Part shown: piece after piece, positions 1 through 9,336 of the stretch
Layout: each line of letters begins with the position of its first letter
Numbering within the stretch: position 1 is the first letter of the stretch
Assembly: GCA_963772375.1 (NCBI GenBank)
Contig: CAVYXG010000005.1
Location: 806,001-870,000, forward strand
DNA from: DATBHM01 sp963772375
GTDB taxonomy: Bacteria > Actinomycetota > UBA4738 > JACQTL01
Direction of reading: 5' to 3'
DNA length: 64,000 nucleotides
Position numbers and translations under genes: made by a program
The notes under the pieces: model-generated
What the model was told of the DNA's origin: nothing
The model's database searches: none
Seen by the model: the letters and a program-made list of their open reading frames with translations, nothing else

Positions 1-438
1 GGGCGGCTCACCGCCCGGGTGCGGGTCGGCCCAGACGTAGAAGTCCCGGTGCTCCGCGTCACGGGCGGATCGCGCGTCGACGAACCAGGGGTGCCGGTCG
101 CTCGTGTGGTTGGGGACGAGGTCGACCAGGATCCCCATCCTCCGACGCGCCGCCTCGTCGACGAGCCGGTCGAACGTGTCGAGGTCGCCCAGGTCGGGAT
201 GGACCGAGCTGTAGTACGAGACGTCGTAGCCCCAGTCCCGATCGGGGGACGGCATGATCGGGCTCAGCCACAGCCCGCGGATTCCCAGCCATTCCAGGTA
301 GTCGAGCCGGCCGATCAGGCCCTCCAGGTCGCCGATGCCGTCGCCGTTCGAATCGGCGAACGACCGGACGTAGACCTGGTAGCACACGCCTCCACGCCAC
401 CACCCGGCGGGCCAGGACCGTTCCCGCCGGGTGGACAC
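1..438 (-). CDS. GH13 alpha-glucosidase/alpha-amylase-type enzyme, N-terminal part (runs off the left edge)
   Basis: The reading frame is open from a GTG at 438 to the window edge (146 codons). It begins with STRRERSWPAGWW and then GVCYQVYVRSFADSNGDG, followed by GLWLSPIMPSP and GYDVSYY. Conserved region I of glycoside hydrolase family 13 is present as DLVPNHTSD. This is the start of the (beta/alpha)8 barrel of GH13 enzymes such as oligo-1,6-glucosidase, alpha-glucosidase or trehalose synthase, which cleave or transfer alpha-glucosyl units. The specificity-determining part lies outside the window. A GGAG lies about 6 bases before the GTG, which starts 11 bases after the MMPL stop, so the two genes are probably cotranscribed. 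There is no signal peptide, so it is probably cytoplasmic. Confidence 0.85.
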   Translation of the reverse strand, partial: MSTRRERSWPAGWWRGGVCYQVYVRSFADSNGDGIGDLEGLIGRLDYLEWLGIRGLWLSPIMPSPDRDWGYDVSYYSSVHPDLGDLDTFDRLVDEAARRRMGILVDLVPNHTSDRHPWFVDARSARDAEHRDFYVWADPHPGGEPP

Positions 439-449
439 CGGCGCTCCGG

Positions 450-2723
450 CTATGACCGCTCGACGCCGGCCCGGACCGGCGCGGCCGCCGGTTCGAGCTC
501 GCGGTGCTCGGGCTCAGAGCCCTCCACGCGGAGCTTGGGCAGCCACTCCAGCCACTTCGGCAGGTACCAGTTCCGGTCGCCCAGCAGGCGCATCGTCGCC
601 GGCACCAGCAGCGTCCGGACGATCGTCGCGTCGATCAGGATCGCGACCGCCAGCCCGAACCCCATCTGCTGCAGCGGCCCCAGCCGTCCCGACGCGAACC
701 CCGTGAACACAGCGACCATGATCAGCGCGGCGCCGGTGATGATCCCCGCCGTCGTCCGCAGCCCGTACGCCACGGCCTCGCTGTTGTCCCCGGTCTTGTC
801 GTACTCCTCGCGGATCCGGGTCACCAGGAACACCTGGTAGTCCATCGACAGCCCGAACAGCACCGAGAACAGGAACAACGGCAGCCACGCCTCGATGGCC
901 TCGGCCTGGTGGAACTGGAACCCGATCGCGTTGAAGAACCCGATGCCGACGCCCTTCTGGAACACGAGCGTCAGCGCACCGTACGCGGCCCCCACCGACA
1001 GCAGGTTCATCGCGATCGCCGTGAGCGGCACCACGACGGTTCGGAACACCACCGTCAGCAGGATGAACGACAGCAGCAGCACGACCACCAGCACGAGCGG
1101 CTGGTACTTGTCGATCACGTCGAGGAAGTCCGTGAACCGACCGGGATTGCCGCCGACCAGGACCTGTACGCCGTTCACGTCACCGAACGCCCGCGGCACC
1201 AGCGTGCTCCTGAGGTCGCGGACGCCCTGGAAGGCGGCGTCGTTGTTCGGGTCGCCCTTGAAGAACGCGTCGAGCTCGATCACCGACCCGTCGGGGCTGT
1301 GCAGGATGCTCGTCTGCGGGGCGAACACCGGCGTCGCGGCGATCTCGTCCTGCAGCTTGGCGATGGCGTCCTGCACGCCGGCGCCGTTCACGTCGCCGGT
1401 GATGGCGATGCGAACGGGGTTCGACTGCCCGCCGGCGAAGTCGCGCTCGAGGGTCAGGAACGCCTGCTTCGACGGGAAGTCGTCCGGCAGCGTGGTGACG
1501 TTCTGCGAGGTGCCGCGGTGGAGCTGGAAGTAGAACGACCCCAGGCCGCCCAGCACGATGACGCTCCCGACCAGGAACACCACCGGGCGCTTCATGACGC
1601 CGTTGGTGATCGTGTCCCAGAACCCACCGCGGGGGTCGTGCCCGGAGTCGATGCGGGCCCGCTTCGACAGGCGCGGCCAGTTCACCCGGTCACCCAGCAG
1701 GCCGACGATCGCCGGCAGCAGGGTCATCGACGCCGCGATGGCGGCAAGCGTCACGAGGATGGCCCCGGTGGCCAGGCTCCGGAAGATCGTGGTGGGGATG
1801 ATGAACATCCCCGCGAGCGCGAGCACCACGGTCATGCCGCTGAAGAACACGGCGCGGTTGGCGGTGGCGCCGCTCGCCCCGATCGCGTCGAGCTTCGCGA
1901 ACCCCTTCTTCCGCTCCTCGCGGTACCGGGACACGATGAACAGCGAGTAGTCGATGCCGACCGCCAGGCCGATCATCGTGACCATGTTCGTCACGAACAG
2001 GTTGAAGTCGACGAGCTGGCCGATCAGGGACACGAGGCCGAGCGCGATCGCGATCGCCACCAGGGCCATCACGACCGGGAGCAGCGCCGCGACGATCGCT
2101 CCGAACACGACGACGAGCACGATGAGCGCGATCCCGATCCCGATCGACTCGCCCTTCCGGAGGTCCTGCTCGGCGATCGTCGAGAAGTCCCCGAACAGCA
2201 CGCCCTGCCCGGCGAGCAGCACGTGGAAGCCGGCCGGCGGGTTGTCGGCGATCACGCGGAACTTGTCCACGGTCGGCGTGGTCCGGTCCTTGAGGGTGGC
2301 CGTGATCAGCGCCGCGTGGTGGTCCTTCGAGACCAGCCCGGCGGCCTGGTCGGGGTTCTGCTGCAGGACGTCGTAATAGGAGGCCGGCTGCCCGACGAGG
2401 GTGTCGCCGTCGACCGCGGAGATCCGCCGCTTCATCTCGTCGACGGCCGCCCTGAACGCGGGGTCGTCGACCGTCAGCGCGTCCGACTGCACGATGACGA
2501 GCTCGTTGTCCTGCTCGGTGTTCGTGTGGAACGCCCTGTCCAGGACGAGCTGCGCCTTGACGGACTCGGGCTTGTTGGTGAAGTCGAAGTCCTGGCTGAG
2601 CACCCCCGAGAGCAGGACGCTCGACGTGTAACCCATGGCGACGATCGCCGCGAACCAGATCACGATCGTCCGCCACGGGTGACGGCTGCTCGCGCGGGCC
2701 AGCGTCTCCGGACTGAGCCTCAT
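450..2723 (-). CDS. MMPL-family RND transporter
   Basis: 757 residues with one N-terminal membrane helix (about 18-40), an outer loop, a block of helices (about 190-350), a second loop and a second block (about 540-720). This is the two-fold repeat of the MMPL/RND superfamily. The repeated signature is seen twice, as GLAVGIDYSLFIVSRYREE near residue 260 and GLSMDYQVFLVTRIREE near 625, with the Asp-Tyr pairs typical of proton-driven MMPL pumps. Family members export lipids, siderophores or drugs from the inner membrane. The substrate cannot be read from sequence. The gene diverges from a TetR regulator across about 110 bases of shared promoter DNA, which suggests TetR-controlled efflux. Confidence 0.9.
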   Translation of the reverse strand: MRLSPETLARASSRHPWRTIVIWFAAIVAMGYTSSVLLSGVLSQDFDFTNKPESVKAQLVLDRAFHTNTEQDNELVIVQSDALTVDDPAFRAAVDEMKRRISAVDGDTLVGQPASYYDVLQQNPDQAAGLVSKDHHAALITATLKDRTTPTVDKFRVIADNPPAGFHVLLAGQGVLFGDFSTIAEQDLRKGESIGIGIALIVLVVVFGAIVAALLPVVMALVAIAIALGLVSLIGQLVDFNLFVTNMVTMIGLAVGIDYSLFIVSRYREERKKGFAKLDAIGASGATANRAVFFSGMTVVLALAGMFIIPTTIFRSLATGAILVTLAAIAASMTLLPAIVGLLGDRVNWPRLSKRARIDSGHDPRGGFWDTITNGVMKRPVVFLVGSVIVLGGLGSFYFQLHRGTSQNVTTLPDDFPSKQAFLTLERDFAGGQSNPVRIAITGDVNGAGVQDAIAKLQDEIAATPVFAPQTSILHSPDGSVIELDAFFKGDPNNDAAFQGVRDLRSTLVPRAFGDVNGVQVLVGGNPGRFTDFLDVIDKYQPLVLVVVLLLSFILLTVVFRTVVVPLTAIAMNLLSVGAAYGALTLVFQKGVGIGFFNAIGFQFHQAEAIEAWLPLFLFSVLFGLSMDYQVFLVTRIREEYDKTGDNSEAVAYGLRTTAGIITGAALIMVAVFTGFASGRLGPLQQMGFGLAVAILIDATIVRTLLVPATMRLLGDRNWYLPKWLEWLPKLRVEGSEPEHRELEPAAAPVRAGVERS

Positions 2724-2762
2724 GGTGGTAGAACCTCCCCGGTCATCCTGGCGGGCCGTGCC

Positions 2763-2814
2763 TTACGCCATATGTTGACGGCGTAAGTTATCGCGCGTAC
2801 GTTGTAAGCGTCAA
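2763..2814. promoter_or_regulatory. Overlapping divergent promoters with a palindromic candidate TetR operator
   Basis: The gap between the MMPL and TetR starts holds an inverted repeat TTACGCC (2763-2769) / GGCGTAA (2780-2786). A second, wider inverted repeat is TTGACG (2775-2780) / CGTCAA (2809-2814). Each TTGACG can be a -35 box. For the TetR gene it is followed after 17 bases by TACGTT (2798-2803). On the other strand it is followed after 16 bases by GATAAC. The two promoters overlap face to face, so a repressor bound here would block both. Box assignment is by eye. Confidence 0.5.
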
Positions 2815-2835
2815 CCCGAGGGGGATGAACACAGC

Positions 2836-3555
2836 GTGAACGAACCGCAGACCGCGACGGACCCGGGGCCCGAAGTCACCTCGGCACCCGCCACGGTCGA
2901 GACGCCGGAACGCCCCCGCCGGGAGCCGCTCAACCGCGACCGGATCATCCAGGCCGCGCTGCGGGTCATGGACGAGGAGGGGCTCGACGCCGTCACGATG
3001 CGCCGGGTCGGCCGCGAGCTCGGGGTCGAGGCCATGTCGCTGTACAACCACGTCCGCGACAAGGAGGACATCCTCGACGGCATCACCGAGACGGTGTTCG
3101 GCGGGTTCCGGATCACGACGGCGGACGACTGGACCGAGTCGGCCCGGCTGGCCGCGCGGGAGTTCCGGCGGCTGCTCCTGGCGCACCCCAGCGTGGTGAC
3201 GCTCCTCACCGAACGCGACAAGCCGTTCACCAATGCCGACTCGCTGCAGCTCTACGAGTACGTGTTCGACCTGTTCCGGACGGCCGGGCTGTCCGAGGCC
3301 GACACCGCGCGGGCGTTCCACGTGTTCGGCGGCTACATCCTGGGCTCGGTGACCATGGAGCTCGGGCTGATGGTGGGCTCACCGAAGGACGAGGAGCACC
3401 ACCAGGAGATGGCCAGGCTCGTCGCGTCGGCGGACCTGCCTCGCATGCAGGAGGTGATGCCCTACCTCGTCGACTGCGACCTGGACGCGCAGTTCGACTT
3501 CGGGCTCGACCTCATGCTCGAAGGCCTCCGCAGCCGCATCGCCGAGACCTCCTGA
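2836..3555 (+). CDS. TetR-family repressor, probable regulator of the MMPL pump
   Basis: 239 residues. A disordered acidic/proline tail (1-35) precedes the TetR helix-turn-helix (about 36-85): NRDRIIQAALRVMDEEGLDA, then TMRRVGRELGVEAMSLYNHV and the usual KEDILDGI. The rest is an all-helical ligand-binding and dimer domain like TetR_C family members. GTG at 2836 is preceded by GAGGGGGA. The gene is divergent from the MMPL transporter across palindromic DNA, the standard layout of a ligand-released repressor of an efflux pump. Target and ligand are inferred from position only. Confidence 0.88.
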   Translation: MNEPQTATDPGPEVTSAPATVETPERPRREPLNRDRIIQAALRVMDEEGLDAVTMRRVGRELGVEAMSLYNHVRDKEDILDGITETVFGGFRITTADDWTESARLAAREFRRLLLAHPSVVTLLTERDKPFTNADSLQLYEYVFDLFRTAGLSEADTARAFHVFGGYILGSVTMELGLMVGSPKDEEHHQEMARLVASADLPRMQEVMPYLVDCDLDAQFDFGLDLMLEGLRSRIAETS

Positions 3556-3563
3556 CCTTGGCG

Positions 3564-3857
3564 CTACTTCGCGGCGAGGACGTCGATCTGCTGGATGTCC
3601 GGCGGTGACGCGAACAGCTCGGATGCCCGCGCCATGAGCGCCTCGGCGACCTTGCCGTTGAGGTGGGCCTGACGGCCGTCCTCGTCGTCGAACGTGTCGA
3701 AGATCCCGAACTCCGAGGGGCCGAGCCGGACGGCGTACCAGGTGATGGTGCCGGGTTCGGCCTCGACGAGGGGGAGCGCGCCCTCGAGGAACGCGGCGAC
3801 CTCGTCCTCCTTGCCGGGCTGGGCCTCCATGCGTGCCAGGATCGCCAACTTTGCCAT
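3564..3857 (-). CDS. Antibiotic biosynthesis monooxygenase (ABM) / YgiN-like protein
   Basis: 97 residues with the single ferredoxin-like fold of the ABM family. It starts AKLAILARMEAQPGKEDEV, then EPGTITWYAVRLGPSEFGIF and DTFDDEDGRQAHLNGKVAEAL, the typical pattern with the conserved W/Y and H. Such small cytoplasmic dimers oxidise quinones or polyketides without cofactor, or act as stress proteins. The exact substrate is unknown. A strong AGGAGG lies 6 bases before the ATG. It converges on the TetR gene, with 8 bases between stops. Confidence 0.82.
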   Translation of the reverse strand: MAKLAILARMEAQPGKEDEVAAFLEGALPLVEAEPGTITWYAVRLGPSEFGIFDTFDDEDGRQAHLNGKVAEALMARASELFASPPDIQQIDVLAAK

Positions 3858-4000
3858 GCCGGCCTCCTCTCGCTCGTGTCGCGGTCCGGTCCCGGGCCGC
3901 GTTCGCCAGGGTATGCCAAGGGGCTCCGTTCGGAGATTGCCCGACGGCGACCCGCGCTAGGATCCCTCTCGACGCGTTCGGGCTGATAAAGGAGATAGCG

Positions 4001-5995
4001 ATGCTCGAGCTGGAACGGATCGACCTGTCCTCCATCTGCGAAGCCCTGGAGGACCATTCCCCCGAGACCACCTGGTATTTCGATCCCGACACCGGCGGGG
4101 CCGAACCCCGCATGGACGACGAGGTCCTGTCCCTCGAGACCTCCGACGAGGAAGAGGACGAGGACGGTCTGGGGCCGAACGTGGTCGTGATCGAGCCGAT
4201 GGGTTCGCGCGAGGGCTACGGCGACATGGAGGACTTCATCGCCACGGTCCGCGATCCGCGGGCCCGCGACCTCCTCGACCGCGCGATCGCCGGGCGGGGG
4301 GCGTTCCGCCGGTTCAAGGACACACTGTTCGAGTTCCCCGAGCTGCGGAGGCGGTGGTTCGAGTTCCACGACCGCCGGATGGAGCGTCGCGCGATCGAGT
4401 GGCTGGCCTGGAGCGAGCTCATCGAGCAGGCCGCGGCCGACCGGGCGATCGAGGATCTCGACGGCCGAATGGACGAGTCGGACGAACCGTCGCCGGCGGC
4501 CCACGCGTGGCACCCCCAGCCGTCGCTGCTGAGCTTCACCTCGTCCGACGAGGCGCGTAACGCGCTCGAGGAGCTCGGTCGGGCGACGTGGGGGACGGCG
4601 CTCGACTACCTGTTCGACGAGGCGATGCGGCGCTCGATCGGAACGGGCCCCTATCCCGAGATCCGGCGGGAGTACTTCGGCCCGTCGCGCCAAGCCGGCC
4701 CGGCACCAGCCGAAGGCGTTCGGTTCGAGGAGGTGCTGGCGGAGTTCCGGGCGCGGATCGCGCCGTTCATGCTGAACGCGCACAACCCGCGGTCGCTGCC
4801 CTACTTCACCCCGCCCGCGCTGCCGGTCTCGGTGGCCGGCGAGACGCTCGCCCAGTGGACCAATCAGGGCGTCGACATCTGGTCGTGCAGCCCGGTTGGG
4901 TCGCTGGTCGAGGAGGAGATCATCCACTGGCTGTGCGACCTGGTGGGCTACGGCGAGGGGTCGTTCGGCGTGCTCACCTCCGGCGGCGTCATGGCGAACC
5001 TCATGGCCATGACCGTGGCGCGCGACGTCCACCTGCCGGGCCTGATGGGCGTGGACCGCACGCCGCGGGGCGGCGACCTCGAGGGCGTCCGCGTCTACGC
5101 GTCCGACCAGACGCACTTCTCGATCCGCCGGGCCCTCGACGTGCTGGGGTTCCCCCCGGAGACGATGCACGTCGTCGAGTCGGACGCGGCGTTCCGGCTG
5201 CGGGGCGACACGCTGGCCGCCGCCGTCGAGGCCGACCGGACCGCCGGTCTGCTGCCGTTCGCGGTGTCGGCGGTGACCGGTTCGACCAACACCGGCTCGA
5301 TCGACCCCGTCGCCGAGATCGCCGGCGTGGCCCGGAGCGCCGGGATGTGGCTTCACGTCGACGCCGCCTACGGCGGGGCGGTCCGGCTGTCGGCGAACGC
5401 TCGGCACCTCGTCGAGGGCCTCGAGGTGGCCGACTCCGTGACCCTCGACCCACACAAGTGGTTCTTCCAGCCGCACGACATCGGCGGCCTGCTGGTGAAG
5501 GAACGCGACCACCTGATCCGGACGTTCCACGCCTCGCCCGAGTACTACCGGAGCGTTCCCGTCGAGGAGGAGCCGCTCAACTGGTACGCCTACTCGCTCG
5601 AGGGAACGCGCCGGTTCCGCGGGCTCAAGCTGTGGTGCTCGTGGAAGTTCCTGGGGACCGAGGGGTTCGGCCGGCTCATCGAGCACACGCTGGCGCTGGC
5701 GCGGCACCTCGTGCAGCGGATCGACGAGTCGGAGGACTTCGAGGCCGAACCGGCCGCCCCGGAGCTGTCGGTCGTGTGCTTCCGCCACCTGGTGGACGGG
5801 GTGGACGACGAGGAGCTCGACCGGCACCAGGACGACCTGCAGCTGGCGCTGGAGCGCTCCGGGGAGGGGTGGCTCTCGACGACGAAGCTCCGGGGCCGGA
5901 CGTACCTCCGGGCCGGCATCGTGAACTACCTGACGACGACGGGCGACATCGACGCCGTGCTCGCGACGCTCCGCCGTCTGTCGGCGGACGCCTGA
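4001..5995 (+). CDS. UPF0158 domain fused to group II PLP-dependent decarboxylase
   Basis: 664 residues. The ATG at 4001 follows AAGGAGATAGCG; longer in-frame starts lack a ribosome site. Residues about 1-145 match the small UPF0158 family: an acidic stretch SDEEEDEDG, then EPMGSREGYGDMEDFI, then GRGAFRRFKDTLFEFPELRR and the W/F-rich end. Residues about 190-660 are a pyridoxal-phosphate decarboxylase of the glutamate/aromatic-L-amino-acid group. The evidence is LTSGGVMANLMAM, HVDAAYGG, and the Schiff-base lysine K486 in LDPHKWFFQPHD. The enzyme removes CO2 from an amino acid in the cytoplasm; the substrate cannot be told. The fusion is unusual, as UPF0158 normally stands alone. Upstream, TAGGAT at 3957-3962 may be a -10 box. 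Confidence 0.88.
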   Translation: MLELERIDLSSICEALEDHSPETTWYFDPDTGGAEPRMDDEVLSLETSDEEEDEDGLGPNVVVIEPMGSREGYGDMEDFIATVRDPRARDLLDRAIAGRGAFRRFKDTLFEFPELRRRWFEFHDRRMERRAIEWLAWSELIEQAAADRAIEDLDGRMDESDEPSPAAHAWHPQPSLLSFTSSDEARNALEELGRATWGTALDYLFDEAMRRSIGTGPYPEIRREYFGPSRQAGPAPAEGVRFEEVLAEFRARIAPFMLNAHNPRSLPYFTPPALPVSVAGETLAQWTNQGVDIWSCSPVGSLVEEEIIHWLCDLVGYGEGSFGVLTSGGVMANLMAMTVARDVHLPGLMGVDRTPRGGDLEGVRVYASDQTHFSIRRALDVLGFPPETMHVVESDAAFRLRGDTLAAAVEADRTAGLLPFAVSAVTGSTNTGSIDPVAEIAGVARSAGMWLHVDAAYGGAVRLSANARHLVEGLEVADSVTLDPHKWFFQPHDIGGLLVKERDHLIRTFHASPEYYRSVPVEEEPLNWYAYSLEGTRRFRGLKLWCSWKFLGTEGFGRLIEHTLALARHLVQRIDESEDFEAEPAAPELSVVCFRHLVDGVDDEELDRHQDDLQLALERSGEGWLSTTKLRGRTYLRAGIVNYLTTTGDIDAVLATLRRLSADA

Positions 5996-6107
5996 CCGGG
6001 GCCGGGGCCTATCCCGGCGGCGTCCGGGGTCGACGTGGTCCGTCATGGTTCCTCCCGGAGGGTCGTTCGTCGAGCCAGGGCCGGCGGGCGGCGGCCACCC
6101 GCGTCCG

Positions 6108-8014
6108 TCAGGGCGTGCGTTCGTAGGCGCCGATGTCGCAGCGGGGGCCCTGGGGGCGGGAAACGCCGCGCTGGTCGACGTCGAGGGGGCAGGCGGACTT
6201 CAGGATCGCGTCGATCGCCGGGCTGCCGGCCTGCAGCGCCATCGTCTGCGTGGCGCCGCCGTTGTCGTGGAGCGGCCCGAGCTTCGCCGCCTTGCTCAGT
6301 TTGTCGTTCCCGACCTTCTGGAACGTGCATCCCTGGGTCTTCCCGACCAGGTTGTGGCCGTTGGAATGGACCGTGCCACGGCAGTCCGGCCCGGTCGGGG
6401 CGGCGTTCCCGGCGAGGATCGTCGTATCGAGCGTCACGGTGGCGGCCCCGATCACGGCGAGCCCGCCGCCCCGCTCCCCGGCCTGGTTCTTCGATATGGT
6501 CGAGTCCACGATCGCCAGCGCCTGGGCGGGCGATTCGATCCCGCCACCGGCGGCGAACGCGCTGGCCGCATGCGAGTTGGCGGCGTTCCCGGCGATCGTC
6601 GAGTTCTCGATGCGGTTCGTCCCTGGAGTGTCGATCAGCTCGATCCCGCCGCCGTGCGTCTCCGCGGTGTGCGATCCGGTCGCCGTGGCGGTGGCCGTGT
6701 TCCCGCTGACGGTCGACTGCCGCATCGTGAACCCGTTCGGCGGCGCCACCACCCCTCCGCCGGTGGCCGAGGCGTCATTCGAGCCGGACGAGGCGGTCGC
6801 CTGGTTCCCGCTGACGGTCGATCGGACGACGACGAGCTCGGAACCCGAGGTCACCCCGCCCGCCTGGGCGATAGCGGTGCCCGAGCCCGCATGGGCGACC
6901 AGGCCGTTGTTCGCGACCGTCGAGGACGTCAACGTCACCGTCGCGCCGACTCCCCGGAGTCCGCCGGCGCCCGCGCTGGCGGAGGTCGAGCCCGTGGCGG
7001 TGGCGTGGTTGCCGCTCACCGACGAGCCGGTGACGGTCAGGTCGCCCAGCAGCTCCATGCCCCCGTCGCCGCTCGTGGCGAACCCGTGCACGGCCCGGGC
7101 CTGGGCGTGGTTGCCGTTCACTTGGGAGAAGGAGACGACGCCGGGTTTCGAGAGTGATCCCCCCGACACTCCTTCGCCCACCGCGAGCGCGCTGCCGCCC
7201 GTTCCCGTGGAGACGGAGGTGGCGGTGTTCCCGTTCACCGTCGAGTGGGAGAGGGTCAGCGAGGCGACGAACATGCCGGCGAACTCCGCCTGCGCCGATC
7301 CAGCAGCCGTCGTCCTGGCACTGTTGGCATCGACGTGCGAGCTCGAGATGTGCGTGGTGGCGCCGGCGGCCACGTAGATCCCGCCGCCTGTGGCGAAGGC
7401 GCTGCCCGCGTCCGAACTGGCCACGACGCTGTTGTTCCGCATCGTGGACCCGGCGATGGTGAGCGTGCCCTTCTCGATCAGGATGCCGCCGCCGAGGGCG
7501 CTCGCCGTGTCCGAGCTCGACGCGGCGGCCACGTTGTTGAGGATGGTGCTCGACGAGATCGACAGCTTCTCGTTGCTGACGAAGATTCCCCCGCCCTCCG
7601 CCGCCGTCCCGATGGCGTAGTCGTCGCTGACCGTCACGTGGACCAGGAACAGCTTGCCCGCGGCGGCCTGGATCCCGCCGCCGCTCGTCGCCAGGCCGCG
7701 TGTGATGGTGAGGTTGGCCAGGTGCACGATGTGCGGGCCCGAGATCAGCAGCGTGCGGCCGGCCTGTTGCCGTCGAGCGTCGCGGCCGGGCTGCCCTTGA
7801 TCGTGAGGTTCTTGCTCACGACGAAGTTGCCGACGCACGTCCCGTGCACCAGCAGGGTCGAGCCCGCCGGCGCTGCGTCGATCCTGGCCTGGAGGCTCTG
7901 CGTGGCGCAGTTGACGCCTGGCGCTGCGTCGGCCTCGATCGCGCCGAACGACCCGCCCACGACGATCGCCGCTACGGCGACGACCGCACGAGCTCGACGC
8001 CCCCGGCTCCCCAT
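6108..8014 (-). pseudogene. Secreted right-handed beta-helix protein, choice-of-anchor Q type, frameshifted
   Basis: The product is read in two frames. From the ATG at 8014 comes a signal peptide (about 1-30, ending EADA), then VNCATQSLQARIDAA and NLTIKGSPAATLDGN. The frame then closes after a few codons. The body resumes one frame over with AGRTLLISGPHIVHL and continues to 6108. It contains many repeats of the type 'S.STV.GN.A..G...A.GGGI', a parallel beta-helix, and ends RPQGPRCDIGAYERTP. Alignment by eye with the intact paralogue at 27903-29870 shows that adding one base near 7765 restores the frame. Secreted or surface-displayed; function unknown. Either a real pseudogene or an assembly indel. 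Confidence 0.75.
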
Positions 8015-8130
8015 GGCCGGAACATCAAGACAGGACGCCGGGTCGGGCGCAAGTGGCCGTTCGGGCGTTCGCGCGCTTCGCTGAACGGTGGTTCAATATT
8101 CGCCTGCGGCCGCTGACGGGAGGGTTCTCG

Positions 8131-9312
8131 ATGCGCACGACCACGACGACGCCCACGTCCACCACGCTGTACTTCGGTCCCTGGTACCGGCGGTCGCCGT
8201 TCTTCGAGGCCACGCTGCGGTCGGGGTGCACGGCCTATGACATCTACAACCACACGTACCTGCCGGCCTACTACGACGACCCCGTCACGGAGTACTGGGC
8301 CCTGCTGCAGAAGGTGACGATCTGGGACGTCGGCGTGGAGCGGCAGGTCGAGATCACCGGGCCGGACGCGATCGAGTTCACCAACATGCTGACGTGCCGG
8401 GACCTCACCACGTGCGCGGTCGGGCAGTGCAAGTACGCCCCGATCATCGGCGCCGACGGCGGGATCCTGAACGACCCCATCCTGCTCCGGGTGGAGGAGC
8501 GGCGGTTCTGGCTCTCGCTCGCCGACAGCGATGTGCTGTTCTGGGCTCGGGGCGTCGCGCTGAACTCCGGCCTCGACGTCGAGATCGGCGAGCCCGACGT
8601 CTGGCCGATCCAGGTCCAGGGGCCGCGGTCGGCCGACGTGATGTCGAAGCTGTTCGGCGACGAGGTCATGTCGCTCCGGTACTACTTCTGCGTCGAGACC
8701 TCGCTCGACGGGATCCCGGTCGTGGTCAGTCGGACCGGGTGGACCAGCGAGATCGGCTACGAGATCTACCTCCGGGACTCGAGCCGCGGCGACGACCTGT
8801 GGGAGCGCGTCATGGACGCCGGGCGGGAGTTCGACATCCGGCCGATCGCGCCCTGCGAGGCTCGGCGCATCGAGGGCGGGATCTTCAACTACGGCTCGGA
8901 CTTCACGTGGCGGAACAACCCGCTCGAGGTCACCGGGATGGAGCGTCTCGTCGAGCTGGATCAGGAGGCGGACTTCATCGGCAAGGAGGCGCTGCGGCGC
9001 ATCGCCGCGGAGGGCGTCCGGCAGAAGCTGGTCGGCGTCGAGCTCTCCGGCGGGCCGATGGAATGGGAGCTGACCCAGCCGTGGCCGGTCGTGGTGAACG
9101 GCGAGGCGGCCGGCCGGGTCACCGACGCGATCCACTCGCCGCGTCTGGAGCGGAACATCGGCTACGCGTGGGTTCCGATCGAACAGGCGGGGGAGCGAAC
9201 GACGCTCCAGGTCCAGACCCCGGAGGGCGAGGGTACGGCGACGGTGACGAAGATGCCGTTCATCGACCCCGGGAAGCGCATCCCCGCCGCGCAGCCCTCG
9301 ACCGGCGCCTGA
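8131..9312 (+). CDS. GcvT/DmdA-family folate-dependent aminomethyltransferase or demethylase
   Basis: 393 residues. ATG at 8131 follows GGGAGGG at 8118-8124. The GcvT fold is clear: VGVERQVEITGPDAIEFTNM, DLTTCAVGQCKYAPII, GGILNDPILLR, WPIQVQGPRSADVM, then a C-terminal GCV_T_C barrel with EADFIGKEALRR. Relatives transfer a one-carbon group to tetrahydrofolate: glycine-cleavage T protein, DMSP demethylase DmdA, sarcosine or dimethylglycine enzymes. The CKYxPI...NDP pattern reminds me of DmdA, but I cannot separate the subgroups without alignment. No other glycine-cleavage gene is near. Probably cytoplasmic. Confidence 0.8.
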   Translation: MRTTTTTPTSTTLYFGPWYRRSPFFEATLRSGCTAYDIYNHTYLPAYYDDPVTEYWALLQKVTIWDVGVERQVEITGPDAIEFTNMLTCRDLTTCAVGQCKYAPIIGADGGILNDPILLRVEERRFWLSLADSDVLFWARGVALNSGLDVEIGEPDVWPIQVQGPRSADVMSKLFGDEVMSLRYYFCVETSLDGIPVVVSRTGWTSEIGYEIYLRDSSRGDDLWERVMDAGREFDIRPIAPCEARRIEGGIFNYGSDFTWRNNPLEVTGMERLVELDQEADFIGKEALRRIAAEGVRQKLVGVELSGGPMEWELTQPWPVVVNGEAAGRVTDAIHSPRLERNIGYAWVPIEQAGERTTLQVQTPEGEGTATVTKMPFIDPGKRIPAAQPSTGA

Positions 9313-9336
9313 ACCACCCCCCTGTTTCGGGAGCGG

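Noticed and set aside
504..2786. Long plus-strand frame opposite the MMPL gene
   Set aside because: Composition is His/Arg/Asp-rich with no domain, as expected for the antisense of a GC-rich gene; the MMPL frame has clear motifs.
8015..8130. Glycine riboswitch upstream of the GcvT-like gene
   Set aside because: The conserved aptamer cores are not seen; only a normal promoter-length gap is present.
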